64,000 bases of DNA from Cyclobacterium sp. (GCF_014762705.1 NZ_JABURL010000011.1:28583-92582), one strand, 5' to 3'; shown: positions 7,389-16,357, counted from the stretch's first letter. Numbers and translations: made by a program. Notes: generated by a model not told the origin, from the sequence alone.

Positions 7389-10205
7389 TTACTTCAGAAA
7401 ATTTCCTCTTTTCATTTTTAAAAAGATCAGCCCTAAAACGATTATTAAAAGAGCAATATACACGAGGAAATTATTATTTGCTTTGGCGCTGAAGACAAAA
7501 GAATTCCCTATCATTACCTCAGCTGCCCAAAAATATGGAAGCCTATATATTCCGGGATTTTCATTTATGTAGCGCAATTTGGCTTCCTGTAAGGCGAGAT
7601 CGGTTGGATGCCCTTCCGCAAGGCTTTGGTAAAACATTTCCGAAAGTTGGTAAGTAGCCTTGTTGTCTATGGGCCAAAGCGAAGTAATACTTGAGGGTAT
7701 CCCTGCTGCCGCAAAACCCCTTGCAAGGCTGAAAACTCCTTCTCCGGGAACGAGCTTTCCCACACCAGTATTACAGGCCGACAATACAACAAGCTTTGTC
7801 GATAATTTGCCCAAAAAAGACAATTCGGAGACATTTAAGGTGCTGTCATTAAAGAAGAGCGTAGGCTCTGCAGATCCATCATCGGCATGAGCATGTGCAT
7901 ACAGCTGTACGATTTCGTGTGCTGGTAAATGGTTTAAAAATTGTGTTTTGGTGGCCTCAGACCCTGTGAAAATCTGATGGCTTGAAAAATGTTTTTTCAA
8001 TTTACTGAGAGAAACATCTGATCCCTTGAGGGAGACCTGTTGTAGGTGGGGCTGAAAATCTACCGGAGCAAGGGCTAAAAATGAAGCCGTTGAATGGCTT
8101 CCCTCCTCATGGTTTTTAGAAAGGTAACCAGCAGAATAAGTGTAGGAAAATGCATGATCATGCAACAAAAAACTGTCTGGATTATCATTTTCCTTTAGCA
8201 ACATTTCAAAAGGGATAAGAAAATTGTCGGGTGAAATGATCACCCGACTGGTCTTAATTCCCAAAGGGCGGAATAACCCGTCATAAAGTTCAAATGCCAA
8301 TTTCAAGTATTCGGAATAATTCCTATTCAAACGATCACGGTCTGAGGAAAGGTAAAGGAGTTCTTTGGATTTGGAATTCAATTCATCTGAAGGCATTCGG
8401 TAAATAGCACTTTTATCATGAGTGACAGCAAGGGAATAAACAAATTCTTCACCTTCGAAATACCCTATGTAGGTCTGGTCAGGGGCAAGGATTTCCTCCC
8501 TCAATGCTAGAAGGGAAACCACCGAGGTATCGTACTTATATTGGTAATAATTTGGATATTTGATTTCCAAACCCTGAATAAAATCCTCATATTTACGCAG
8601 GAGGTCATTGAATTCCGTTCTTTTATTTAGAAATTCCGGGTCATTTTCATTCAAGAAGGCCGGGTTTTTTCTAAGGGTTTTCAATTGAAAACTGATTTTT
8701 TTTTCTGTTAGTAAATCTACCTCATCAAGAAATTGCTGAGCGCCAAGCTCATTCAGTTTATCTATCAGTAATACCGCTTTGCTTTTTTCGAAAAAATAAA
8801 AAGCATAGTCCAAATCATTGAGGTAATAGCAGGCTTCAATAGCTTTCCCATACATGGTTTTGGCTTTTTCCCTCCAAAAAAGCTTCGATTGTTGCGTGGT
8901 ATGCTCCCAGCGCATCAGGTCAATGGCTTTATCTGCCAATTTAAAAGTAGACAACGCCAACTTCAAAATATCTTCATCCCTTTCCTCCAGGTATAGGTCA
9001 AGTAAAACCTCTCCCTTATTGGCTAGAAGAAGTGATGGCAAATATTTATTTGATCCCCTGATTATTTGTTCAAGACTGGGATTACGCTGCCACAAGGTAT
9101 CCGAAAAATCCATATTCAGGTCTGAAAGTCCTGCTTGAAAGTGTGTTATTGCCTGGGGATAGTCTTTTTGCCTGGCAAAGGCATAGCCCAGGTTATTTCT
9201 GAGATCCGGCAATATGGATTTTTCTTCCCTCTCATCCATAAGGTCGATAGCTTTCTCATAGCATTCAATTGCTTTTTTTGAATTGTCAAGAAATTGGACA
9301 TATATGGATCCCATTTCAGACAGATTGCCTGCGACGCTACTGGTAAATCCATATTGGCTATTTATTTCCATCGCATCCTCCAAATGCGATATTGCCATTT
9401 TATACCTTTTTTTTCCCACGAAAAGTTTGCTCAAAATACCTTTTAGAGTAGCTAAACTGTTGCCCCCCAGGGAATGGTTTTTAAGAATACCATACCCCTC
9501 TAAAATATTTTTTTCGGCTTCATCTATTTTTTTCAGACCCAAAAGGGCTTGCCCTTTTTGAAGCAGTAAAAAAGCCTTATCCACTTCATTTTTATCTATT
9601 TCAGGTAATGACAATGCAAAATCAACCATATCAATGCTTCTTTGAAAATCCTTATTTTCAAAAAAATAGAATGCTTTCAATTCGTAAACCCTCCCTATTG
9701 CTGAGCCTTTTTCAGGGTGTTTTTCTATGGTGAAAATGCAACTATCCAAATACTGGTTGGCCGCTGTCAAATAATCTGCAGAACCATGGAGCAGGGCCAT
9801 GTTAAAATAGGAATTGACCAAATAAGATTCCTCAGCAGCAGGCAAGCCTGATTTATTGATGGCCACTGCTTCATTGAGCCAAAAAAGTCCTTTGTCAAAC
9901 TCTCCCAGAATACGGTAATAATCACCTAACCTACTGACCATCCTGGCGTAAATACTGTCTTTCCCCACCACATCAAGGTATTGATTGGCCAATTTTAAAA
10001 TTTCCTCCTGGTTTTGCTTTGCAGGGCCAGCAGATTGGTCAATCTGCTGTAATTGTATAAGCCATTGTTCTCCAGCGGATAAGTCCTGTCCGACAATACC
10101 GTTTGGGTAAATCACCACCCAAATAAACAAAAATGCGAAGCGAAGGGAAAACCACCTTTTCTTCCAGGGAGGTTGCTGCGTATTATCTCTTAGAATACCG
10201 GCCAT
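7389..10205 (-). CDS. TPR-CHAT caspase-like protease with signal peptide and C-terminal membrane anchor
   Basis: I choose the start at 10205 (MAGILRDNTQQPPWKKRWF) instead of 10307, because it gives a typical signal sequence (FSLRFAFLFIWVVIYPNGIVG) and a shorter overlap with the upstream gene; 938 residues result. Residues about 40-480 are TPR helices (for example YYRILGEFDKGLFWLNEAV, LGYAFARQKDYPQAITHFQ). The C-terminal part is a CHAT domain: a His cluster YAHAHAD (His771 and His773) followed by LVVLSACNTG (Cys811), the expected His-Cys dyad of clan CD peptidases, then SLWPIDNKAT. A final membrane helix (VYIALLIIVLGLIFL) and basic tail follow. So the catalytic domain should lie outside the cytoplasm, tethered to the inner membrane (inference from topology). 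Its gene overlaps the subtilase lipoprotein gene by 23 bases and belongs to the sigma/protease locus. Confidence 0.88.
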   Translation of the reverse strand: MAGILRDNTQQPPWKKRWFSLRFAFLFIWVVIYPNGIVGQDLSAGEQWLIQLQQIDQSAGPAKQNQEEILKLANQYLDVVGKDSIYARMVSRLGDYYRILGEFDKGLFWLNEAVAINKSGLPAAEESYLVNSYFNMALLHGSADYLTAANQYLDSCIFTIEKHPEKGSAIGRVYELKAFYFFENKDFQRSIDMVDFALSLPEIDKNEVDKAFLLLQKGQALLGLKKIDEAEKNILEGYGILKNHSLGGNSLATLKGILSKLFVGKKRYKMAISHLEDAMEINSQYGFTSSVAGNLSEMGSIYVQFLDNSKKAIECYEKAIDLMDEREEKSILPDLRNNLGYAFARQKDYPQAITHFQAGLSDLNMDFSDTLWQRNPSLEQIIRGSNKYLPSLLLANKGEVLLDLYLEERDEDILKLALSTFKLADKAIDLMRWEHTTQQSKLFWREKAKTMYGKAIEACYYLNDLDYAFYFFEKSKAVLLIDKLNELGAQQFLDEVDLLTEKKISFQLKTLRKNPAFLNENDPEFLNKRTEFNDLLRKYEDFIQGLEIKYPNYYQYKYDTSVVSLLALREEILAPDQTYIGYFEGEEFVYSLAVTHDKSAIYRMPSDELNSKSKELLYLSSDRDRLNRNYSEYLKLAFELYDGLFRPLGIKTSRVIISPDNFLIPFEMLLKENDNPDSFLLHDHAFSYTYSAGYLSKNHEEGSHSTASFLALAPVDFQPHLQQVSLKGSDVSLSKLKKHFSSHQIFTGSEATKTQFLNHLPAHEIVQLYAHAHADDGSAEPTLFFNDSTLNVSELSFLGKLSTKLVVLSACNTGVGKLVPGEGVFSLARGFAAAGIPSSITSLWPIDNKATYQLSEMFYQSLAEGHPTDLALQEAKLRYINENPGIYRLPYFWAAEVMIGNSFVFSAKANNNFLVYIALLIIVLGLIFLKMKRGNFLK

Positions 10206-11583
10206 ATTTAACTTGGGGTTCAATTCCAGTAGGAGAATCAGGAATATCAAAGACATTGGTGACTTCCAAATGGGACATCCAGGTCTTTTTATTTTGAGTG
10301 GCCACAAGGGTATAAAATCTTGGATTAATGCTCGCCCCTATTTTACCTGCCACTATTCCAGAAGCGAAAGAAGATCCGCCAATATAATCACCAGGGTCTT
10401 GTGGTGTTATAAAAGGAAGGGAAAATTGGTAACTATCCCCATTGATTCTTTCCGCCACCACTCCCATATCCACATGTTTGGAAGCATGGTTTTGTCGAGG
10501 ACTGGTTTGGGTAAGCTTATCATTAATGGTAGTCACCACGACCATATTGTTCAAAGCCCTGTCTTCTGTGTCTCCAATTACGGCCAGGTGGAAATTATGA
10601 CTGTTTAAATCTCTTGGAGAACCTGGTAGGTTCAATTGGACAAACATTTCATTGGAAAAGGCCGTCTCATTACCTGCAGCTGTCACAAAGACAATGGAAT
10701 CCTTTCTTAGGACATCGGTGATCAGGTAATCCAAATAGGGATGCTTTTGGCCAAATAGGTCATAGTCATAAAATCCCAGACTGGTATTGATGACTTTGGC
10801 TTTCTTTTCCCGGGCATAAAAAATTCCACAGATTAAATCAAAAAGGTTCCCTTCATTGTTATTATCCAAAACCTTAACATTTAATAATTCCGGAATATTA
10901 TTCTTTATTTTAAAAAATTGTTCCAGGACATAGGCGTTGATGAGTGTTCCGTGAAGGAACGCTGTATCATCCGTGACATCGGCGTTTTCTCCTACAAAAT
11001 TCCATCCATATTTTTCGCTCCGGTAGCACCTGTTCCCCGAAGATTTCCATAAATATTGTTCAGGGAAAGCTCCTGTTTCTATTCCTGAATCAAGAATGGC
11101 CACAGTCACCTTTTCCTCTGATCTGAAATCAGCATAATCTGGAACTGCCTCGCTCTCGGGCAGTCCATCTTTTTCCTTTTCCTCATTGGGAATAGCATCC
11201 AGAAAATTAAGACTGAAAAAAACAGAACCATCTTCAGTCATACCCGTAGTACGCACATTTCCAATCTGGGAAACTTCAATGTGACCTTCCAATAATATAT
11301 CCTGTATTCCTTCTGCCTCCCATAAGTCCACTGACTCATTACATGCACTACACCCCCGTTTTTTTGCCTCTGGATATTCTTTGAGGATCAAAGCACTTAT
11401 TCTGGCCTTCTGCCTATCCACCCCTTCCCTATACATGACCAGTAATTGATTCTCGACATAGTCAGTATTTATTGCTGCTCTTTCTTTTTCGCCAGGCTCA
11501 CAGGCCAATAGCACCAAAAGGATTAGCACAAGATGATAGCGAAAACCGAAAATTTTTAAGTTGATTGAGATATTTTCTTTCAT
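10183..11583 (-). CDS. Subtilisin-like serine protease (S8), lipoprotein
   Basis: The 466-residue product has a lipoprotein signal (YHLVLILLVLLAC, Cys28). A short prodomain-like segment (residues about 43-130) starts with ENQLLVMYREGVDRQKARIS and contains a CSAC pair (Cys78, Cys81). The S8 catalytic residues are all present: Asp165 in VAILDSG, His211 in LHGTLI, oxyanion Asn305 in TAAGNE and Ser405 in GGSSFASG. It should therefore be active and attached to a membrane facing the periplasm or outside. The downstream CHAT gene starts inside its last codons, so the two proteases are probably made together. Unlike many subtilases it has no large C-terminal adhesive region or secretion domain. Confidence 0.87.
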   Translation of the reverse strand: MKENISINLKIFGFRYHLVLILLVLLACEPGEKERAAINTDYVENQLLVMYREGVDRQKARISALILKEYPEAKKRGCSACNESVDLWEAEGIQDILLEGHIEVSQIGNVRTTGMTEDGSVFFSLNFLDAIPNEEKEKDGLPESEAVPDYADFRSEEKVTVAILDSGIETGAFPEQYLWKSSGNRCYRSEKYGWNFVGENADVTDDTAFLHGTLINAYVLEQFFKIKNNIPELLNVKVLDNNNEGNLFDLICGIFYAREKKAKVINTSLGFYDYDLFGQKHPYLDYLITDVLRKDSIVFVTAAGNETAFSNEMFVQLNLPGSPRDLNSHNFHLAVIGDTEDRALNNMVVVTTINDKLTQTSPRQNHASKHVDMGVVAERINGDSYQFSLPFITPQDPGDYIGGSSFASGIVAGKIGASINPRFYTLVATQNKKTWMSHLEVTNVFDIPDSPTGIEPQVKYGRYSKR

Positions 11584-11976
11584 GGCGGTGTCTATTTATC
11601 ACTTAAAAATAAATTTAAAATTCGTCACAAAACCACACGTTCCAATGACCAAGCCCTACCTCATAATACCCCTTAGTCTTAAAAGGTGCCAACTTCTTTT
11701 ATAAGTATGTAATATACATATTTTCAGGTAAATATAAAACAAGATTGGATGGACATCATACTGGAATGTACCCTCTGCCTAACCGGAATAGCTAACGGAC
11801 CAACCTGATAAAGAACGCCAGGTTTTGGAATGAAAAAATGATAGAAACGGCTCCGGAAATTCCGAAGCCGTTTTCCAATCGGAAAGGGATACGAATGGCA
11901 TGAATCTTTTAAAATAGCTGGTATTATCTGTTAAAAATATTTACTATTTTAATTTAACAATGAATAATTGCACTAC
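11584..11976. other. Intergenic region between the two subtilase genes
   Basis: These 393 bases hold no credible gene. A strong hairpin at 11845-11873 lies close to the end of the larger subtilase gene. The rest is AT rich and should contain a promoter for the lipoprotein subtilase and CHAT pair, but no exact consensus match was found. Confidence 0.6.
11845..11873 (-). terminator. Hairpin terminator after the large subtilase gene
   Basis: Thirteen-base arms at 11845-11857 and 11861-11873 pair with a single G-T wobble around a three-base loop. On the minus strand a TTTC tract and, 6 bases on, a T6 run follow. It lies about 100 bases past the stop of the 900-residue subtilase gene and would separate it from the lipoprotein subtilase and CHAT genes. 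On the plus strand it is followed by only TTTTCC-type sequence. Confidence 0.6.
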
Positions 11977-14679
11977 TTACCCTTCCTTTACCACTCTATA
12001 CACGGTATCTGCACCACCTACAATTTGCCGTTTGGAATCCCTTTGAATAATCGTCAGCGGAAAGCTGTCTCCTTCTTTGAGCTGAGGTGAAAATTCAACC
12101 TTTACAGACATAGGCACCAATTGCCCCGGGCCCTTTTCAAATTCAGCTGTTAACTTTTTACCGGTAATTTCAATGAATCGGCTACCGTTTTCCACAACCA
12201 GATTTCCTCCTCTTACTTGAATGACCTTGGCTTTTTCCTTCCTGCACGTGTAAGACATGGTACTTCCTTTTTCCAGGGTGATGGTTTTCTCACAGCATCC
12301 TTGTTTTGTCTTGATGACGGTTTTGGTAAGAAATACCATTTCATCATGTTGACAACTGCACCCTTCTCCATTTTCTTTTCCAGGATTGACGAATCCATGA
12401 TCATTGAAATCAACCATAGGAAAAGCCTCCTCATCATCATCCAGGCTTAAATAAACCTTTGTAGCAGATGGTAATTTGGTCCGGTCCACCTCGATAAACA
12501 TCCTGGTTTCCTGATTGGCGCGGTTACCAGCAATAAAGGGGCTAAAGATGACCCTGGAAGCCGTGGCATTAGCCAATACATCTATTACAGATAAATTCCG
12601 CTGCGCAATGTTGTTTTTCCTTAAAACCAGATTTCCGAAGGATAGGTCTGAAGATATAAATGGATAGTCATTGTCGGAAGTGACGATGGCCAACAGACAG
12701 GGGTGCCATGGATTCACATATTGCCAGCCATAAAGTGTATCGGTTTGGGCAGCAGAAATAGTAAACTTGGCAATTACCGAGGCACCTGCTGCTATGGAGG
12801 GAAATGAAGCTGCCACAGCTGTCGGACTAACATGCATGGCATCCTCCAAAGTCCAATCGTCGGGAAATACAAACTGCAACCCTACATAGGGTGTAATTCT
12901 AAAGTCCACTTCTACGTTTCTGGCTTCATTGGGGCCGTTATTGGTCACCTGAACGTAAATAAAGTTCGCCTGTCCCCTTTCCACATTTTTGGATTGGGCG
13001 GGGTCATTGGGATTGAAGACATCATCGTCATTGATACGGACCACAATATCGGAGTAGGACCAAAAATTATTGGAAGGGGGCGTACTTGGCTCAGAACCAT
13101 TATCACCGCTCCAATCTTTGATCATCACGTCCGAGAAATCCAGAGCCTGGAAAGCATCTATCCTTCCGTATCCCATTTCCTCATTCCTGGATCCATTGTT
13201 GAAACCGGCGACCTCACCGTATAAGAGTGTTCCCACCTTTGCCGCCGTCCGCTCTATGGCATTTCTAACTTCCACATTGGTCAAAAGCGGGTACTGGCTC
13301 CTCATTAGACCTGCCAGACCTGCCACCAGTGGCGTAGCCGAGGAAGTGCCATTAAATGCCATGGCATAATCCCCTGGATCGTAACCACCTCCACCCTGTA
13401 TATCTGTGGTAGGGATTTGCACCCCGGGTGCTACTACTGAAACCCCTGTGGTGGTACCATTATAAATAAGGTCGCCAAAATTGGATCCCCAATTTTCCCC
13501 GTCAGGGCTTGTAGGTGATTTTCTGTTGTCATCTGTGGATGAAGCTCCGCAAGCCATCACCAACGGATTAGTAGCCGGATAGGTGATGGTCGAATCATGG
13601 TTATGGGTAGCTACACACATGACCAGATCATTGTCAAAGGCGTTTTGAATTTCCGGGTCGATAATATTCGGGTCCCATGGATTCCAACCAAAACTCATGC
13701 TGATCACACTGGCTCCGTTAGATGAGGCATAATTGATCCCACTGGCCACTTCTACATCCGACCAGGTATCAAAAGCCAGGGGCATGATCAAACAGTTTCC
13801 CGCAAGACCTGCCACTCCTTCATTATTATTGAAAGTGGCAGCAGCAATACCGGCACAGGCAGTACCATGATTTCCTGTGGGTGCTCCTGTAGGCATCATG
13901 GTGCCCAGGTTGATACCGTCTTCTGAAAATTGTAAATCCGGATGGGTCAAATCACAGCCTTCATCAAGAATACAGATGACAACCGAACTGTCTCCTGTAG
14001 ATATATCCCAGGCATTGGTAGCATTTATCTGCGTCATGTTCCATTGATTCGCCCATAAAGTATCATTGGGAATGGTAGGAGCAAAGGGTTTGATCATCGG
14101 CATGGTTTCATACCTGAGGGTACCCAGGATTTCTTTGTACTGCTGCAACTCCTCACGAATGCGGTAAACGTTGGTTTCCCGGGTATCCTGTAGACGAAGG
14201 TACCTGAACCGGGAAAGATATCTGGATTTTTCGGCTACCTCATTCAGTTGATGATTTTTGATGACTTCATCCTGCCGGTCCCGGAATTTATCTGTTTTTT
14301 CTATAAGCAGCACATTGGGAAGGGGACAAAACCTGGCGGCAACATCATCACTTCTATCCAATGAATACACAGGCCCAATCCAATCCAGAATGTCGGAAAG
14401 ATTTTTTTGAATGCTGGAAAAATCAGCATCGGTGAAGTTTTCTCCACTGGCATTTTTTACCCAAAACCGCATGGCGGTATGGTTAATCTTGTTCCAGTCG
14501 CCGGCGTCATGTTCTTTTTTTCTTTCAGGAGCTCCTTCTAACAGGAGATTTGCTTTTTTTAAAACCGAAGCAATTTCTTTTTGATTCATTTGCTTTTTAA
14601 AAGTCAATAGAAGCCTCTTTGAATCAAGGTAAGCCTCTTGCCTGGAAGCTGTAGTCAGGGATTTGGGGAAATTTTTCAT
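11977..14679 (-). CDS. Large subtilisin-like protease (S8) without signal peptide
   Basis: This is a 900-residue S8 peptidase. Residues 1-200 form a long N-terminal region that includes a prodomain-like stretch (KRLLLTFKKQMNQKEIASVL) and a charged helical linker. The catalytic domain spans about 205-505 with Asp239 (ICILDEG), His271 (GNHGTACAG), Asn360 (VATHN) and Ser446 (GTSSATP). Residues about 555-690 look like an Ig/CARDB-type beta-sandwich (NFIYVQVTNNGPNEARNVEV). Near the end is a cysteine cluster (Cys774, 776, 795, 796 and 812) that could bind metal or form disulfides. No signal peptide, lipobox or type IX sorting domain is visible, so it is either cytoplasmic or exported in an unrecognised way. 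It lies 187 bp downstream of the sigma factor and TPR genes. Confidence 0.87.
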   Translation of the reverse strand: MKNFPKSLTTASRQEAYLDSKRLLLTFKKQMNQKEIASVLKKANLLLEGAPERKKEHDAGDWNKINHTAMRFWVKNASGENFTDADFSSIQKNLSDILDWIGPVYSLDRSDDVAARFCPLPNVLLIEKTDKFRDRQDEVIKNHQLNEVAEKSRYLSRFRYLRLQDTRETNVYRIREELQQYKEILGTLRYETMPMIKPFAPTIPNDTLWANQWNMTQINATNAWDISTGDSSVVICILDEGCDLTHPDLQFSEDGINLGTMMPTGAPTGNHGTACAGIAAATFNNNEGVAGLAGNCLIMPLAFDTWSDVEVASGINYASSNGASVISMSFGWNPWDPNIIDPEIQNAFDNDLVMCVATHNHDSTITYPATNPLVMACGASSTDDNRKSPTSPDGENWGSNFGDLIYNGTTTGVSVVAPGVQIPTTDIQGGGGYDPGDYAMAFNGTSSATPLVAGLAGLMRSQYPLLTNVEVRNAIERTAAKVGTLLYGEVAGFNNGSRNEEMGYGRIDAFQALDFSDVMIKDWSGDNGSEPSTPPSNNFWSYSDIVVRINDDDVFNPNDPAQSKNVERGQANFIYVQVTNNGPNEARNVEVDFRITPYVGLQFVFPDDWTLEDAMHVSPTAVAASFPSIAAGASVIAKFTISAAQTDTLYGWQYVNPWHPCLLAIVTSDNDYPFISSDLSFGNLVLRKNNIAQRNLSVIDVLANATASRVIFSPFIAGNRANQETRMFIEVDRTKLPSATKVYLSLDDDEEAFPMVDFNDHGFVNPGKENGEGCSCQHDEMVFLTKTVIKTKQGCCEKTITLEKGSTMSYTCRKEKAKVIQVRGGNLVVENGSRFIEITGKKLTAEFEKGPGQLVPMSVKVEFSPQLKEGDSFPLTIIQRDSKRQIVGGADTVYRVVKEG

Positions 14680-14866
14680 TTTAGGTTAGTTTTATTATAC
14701 CTACTCATAAGGCTTTTCGGATTCGCCCCGTTTTTTTCAAGTGGTAACTGGTCTCCACATGTACCCCTACATCCAAGAATTCAAAAATTGTTACCCCTTA
14801 TTTGGTTTTTTTTCGAAAATTCTACTTATGATTTTTTGACCTGTTAGATAGTAGACCAAAAATAAA

Positions 14867-15649
14867 CTAATCCATCCCCTTTAGCCATTCTTCAGCTAGT
14901 TCATAACCTTCATATTGTTGCTCCACGACCCGTTTTAAGTTGGTTTGGGCGCTTTCTAAATCTCCCGGCTCATCTCTGATTAGAAACGTCAATGCCTTTA
15001 AAAATGGTCCGGCGTTCGACATCAAGTCATTTCTTTGAGCCAATTGATCAAAATAAATCAAAGCAAGGTCAAACTCTTTTTTGGATAAATGCGACAAGCC
15101 AAGGTTCTTTAATGCCTCGGCATTTGCAGGCTGTTGGTCCAGTAAACCTTCAAAATAAGCCTGAGCAAGGCTATATTCCTTTTTATTATAGGCTGCAATT
15201 CCCAATTGCATACTATCCTGACTTGAACCCATGGTTTGTCCTAGTTGTAGCAGGTTGCTTGCAAAGTATTCTTCCGCAGTTTGATTCATATTTGCAGGCC
15301 CCTTCCCCACAAAAACGACATAGGAGACAACAATCAATACCAATGCGGCTGCTATTCCCGTGTAAAAAAATTTCCAATTTTTTGAAAGCATAAAAACAGT
15401 CTTTCCCTGGGTGTCGCTTTGGGACCTTATGTATTTATCACTCAGTTTGTCCAGGGTCTCCTCAAGTGCTGCAGTTTCCTCTCTTGAGGCAGACAGGTAT
15501 CCCATATCTCTTTCTATGGCTTTAAAAACATTAAAAGCCTCACGCATTTCCATGTCCGAAGCCAATTGGTCTTCAAAATCCTGTTTATCCCTTGCGCTCA
15601 TTCTATTCTGCAGGTAATCTTCAAATTTTTCTATCCAGATTTCATTCAT
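14867..15649 (-). CDS. Membrane TPR protein, probable anti-sigma factor
   Basis: A 260-residue single-pass membrane protein. The N-terminal 90 residues (IEKFEDYLQNRMSARDKQDF, then QLASDMEMREAF) resemble the cytoplasmic part of Bacteroidota anti-sigma proteins, but no zinc-binding His/Cys motif is present. A membrane helix spans about 95-114 (FYTGIAAALVLIVVSYVVFV). The C-terminal 130 residues contain at least two TPR units (AAYNKKEYSLAQAYFEGLL, LGLSHLSKKEFDLALIYFD) that should lie outside the cytoplasm. The ECF sigma gene ends four bases before its start, the usual sigma/anti-sigma arrangement. A function as signal-sensing anti-sigma factor is inferred from this pairing and topology. Confidence 0.75.
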   Translation of the reverse strand: MNEIWIEKFEDYLQNRMSARDKQDFEDQLASDMEMREAFNVFKAIERDMGYLSASREETAALEETLDKLSDKYIRSQSDTQGKTVFMLSKNWKFFYTGIAAALVLIVVSYVVFVGKGPANMNQTAEEYFASNLLQLGQTMGSSQDSMQLGIAAYNKKEYSLAQAYFEGLLDQQPANAEALKNLGLSHLSKKEFDLALIYFDQLAQRNDLMSNAGPFLKALTFLIRDEPGDLESAQTNLKRVVEQQYEGYELAEEWLKGMD

Positions 15650-15653
15650 TCCC

Positions 15654-16229
15654 TTACCATTTTAAAGTCTTGTATTTATCAGACTTCTTTACCAACTCGA
15701 TCAGTTTTGCCATGCAATCTGATTTCTTTTTCCGGGCATATCCGTAGGAAAAATCCAGTAAACTTGCTACTTCTTCCATAGATTTTCCTGACCAGCTTAG
15801 CTGTAGAATTTCTCTGCAAGATGCTCCGATTTCATTTATTTTTTCTTTCAGCAAAATCATTCTTTCTTCTTGCATCAGGCTCTCTTCAGCCAACAGAAAG
15901 CTATCCTCTCCTGGGATAGATCGGTCTTCATCGGTAATTGTTACCTTGCCACTCCCCTTTCTTTTGCTTAAAATATTAAGCCACTTTTTCTTGCATATAA
16001 GATACAAAAAAGCGTCCAGCGGGCAGGTCAATTCAAAATTTTCTCTCCTTGCTTTGTGATAAATGGTGATCAAGGCCTCCTGAAAAATATCAGCAGCATC
16101 GTCTTCACTCCCATTGTTTTTTAAAACCATCCATTTGATTTTACCGGAATACTTTTCATAAAGTTCATTTAACAACTTTTGATTGTTGTTTAGCAAGGCT
16201 TCAATATATCTTTGGTCAGGATGTGGCAT
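15654..16229 (-). CDS. ECF-type RNA polymerase sigma factor
   Basis: The 191-residue protein has the two conserved ECF regions. Region 2 runs through about residues 20-90 (ELYEKYSGKIKWMVLKNNG, DIFQEALITIYHKAR, DAFLYLICKKKWLN). Region 4 covers about 130-185 (CREILQLSWSGKSMEEVASL, FSYGYARKKKSDCMAKL), the helix-turn-helix that reads the -35 element. It is probably held inactive by the membrane TPR protein encoded four bases downstream and may control the protease genes that follow. No consensus housekeeping promoter was found directly upstream, so autoregulation is possible. Confidence 0.92.
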   Translation of the reverse strand: MPHPDQRYIEALLNNNQKLLNELYEKYSGKIKWMVLKNNGSEDDAADIFQEALITIYHKARRENFELTCPLDAFLYLICKKKWLNILSKRKGSGKVTITDEDRSIPGEDSFLLAEESLMQEERMILLKEKINEIGASCREILQLSWSGKSMEEVASLLDFSYGYARKKKSDCMAKLIELVKKSDKYKTLKW

Positions 16230-16331
16230 CTGCTGAATATAATTTTTTTTTATATCGGAAAAAAATATATTTATGAAAATCAGTCAACGCCCTTCAAAGA
16301 ATGTTTCCTTTCACTACATGCCAATTTATCT

Positions 16332-16339
16332 TACCTTTG
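16332..16339 (+). promoter_or_regulatory. Bacteroidota-type -7 element upstream of the FKBP gene
   Basis: TACCTTTG at 16332-16339 matches the TAnnTTTG consensus and lies 18 bases before the start codon at 16358, giving a very short leader. The -33 element is poor (TTTC rather than TTTG). Confidence 0.5.
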
Positions 16340-16357
16340 TACGCTTAATCAGAACCT

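Noticed and set aside
10205..10307. Longer start of the CHAT frame at 10307
   Set aside because: It would lengthen the overlap with the subtilase gene and place a second hydrophobic stretch before the signal peptide.
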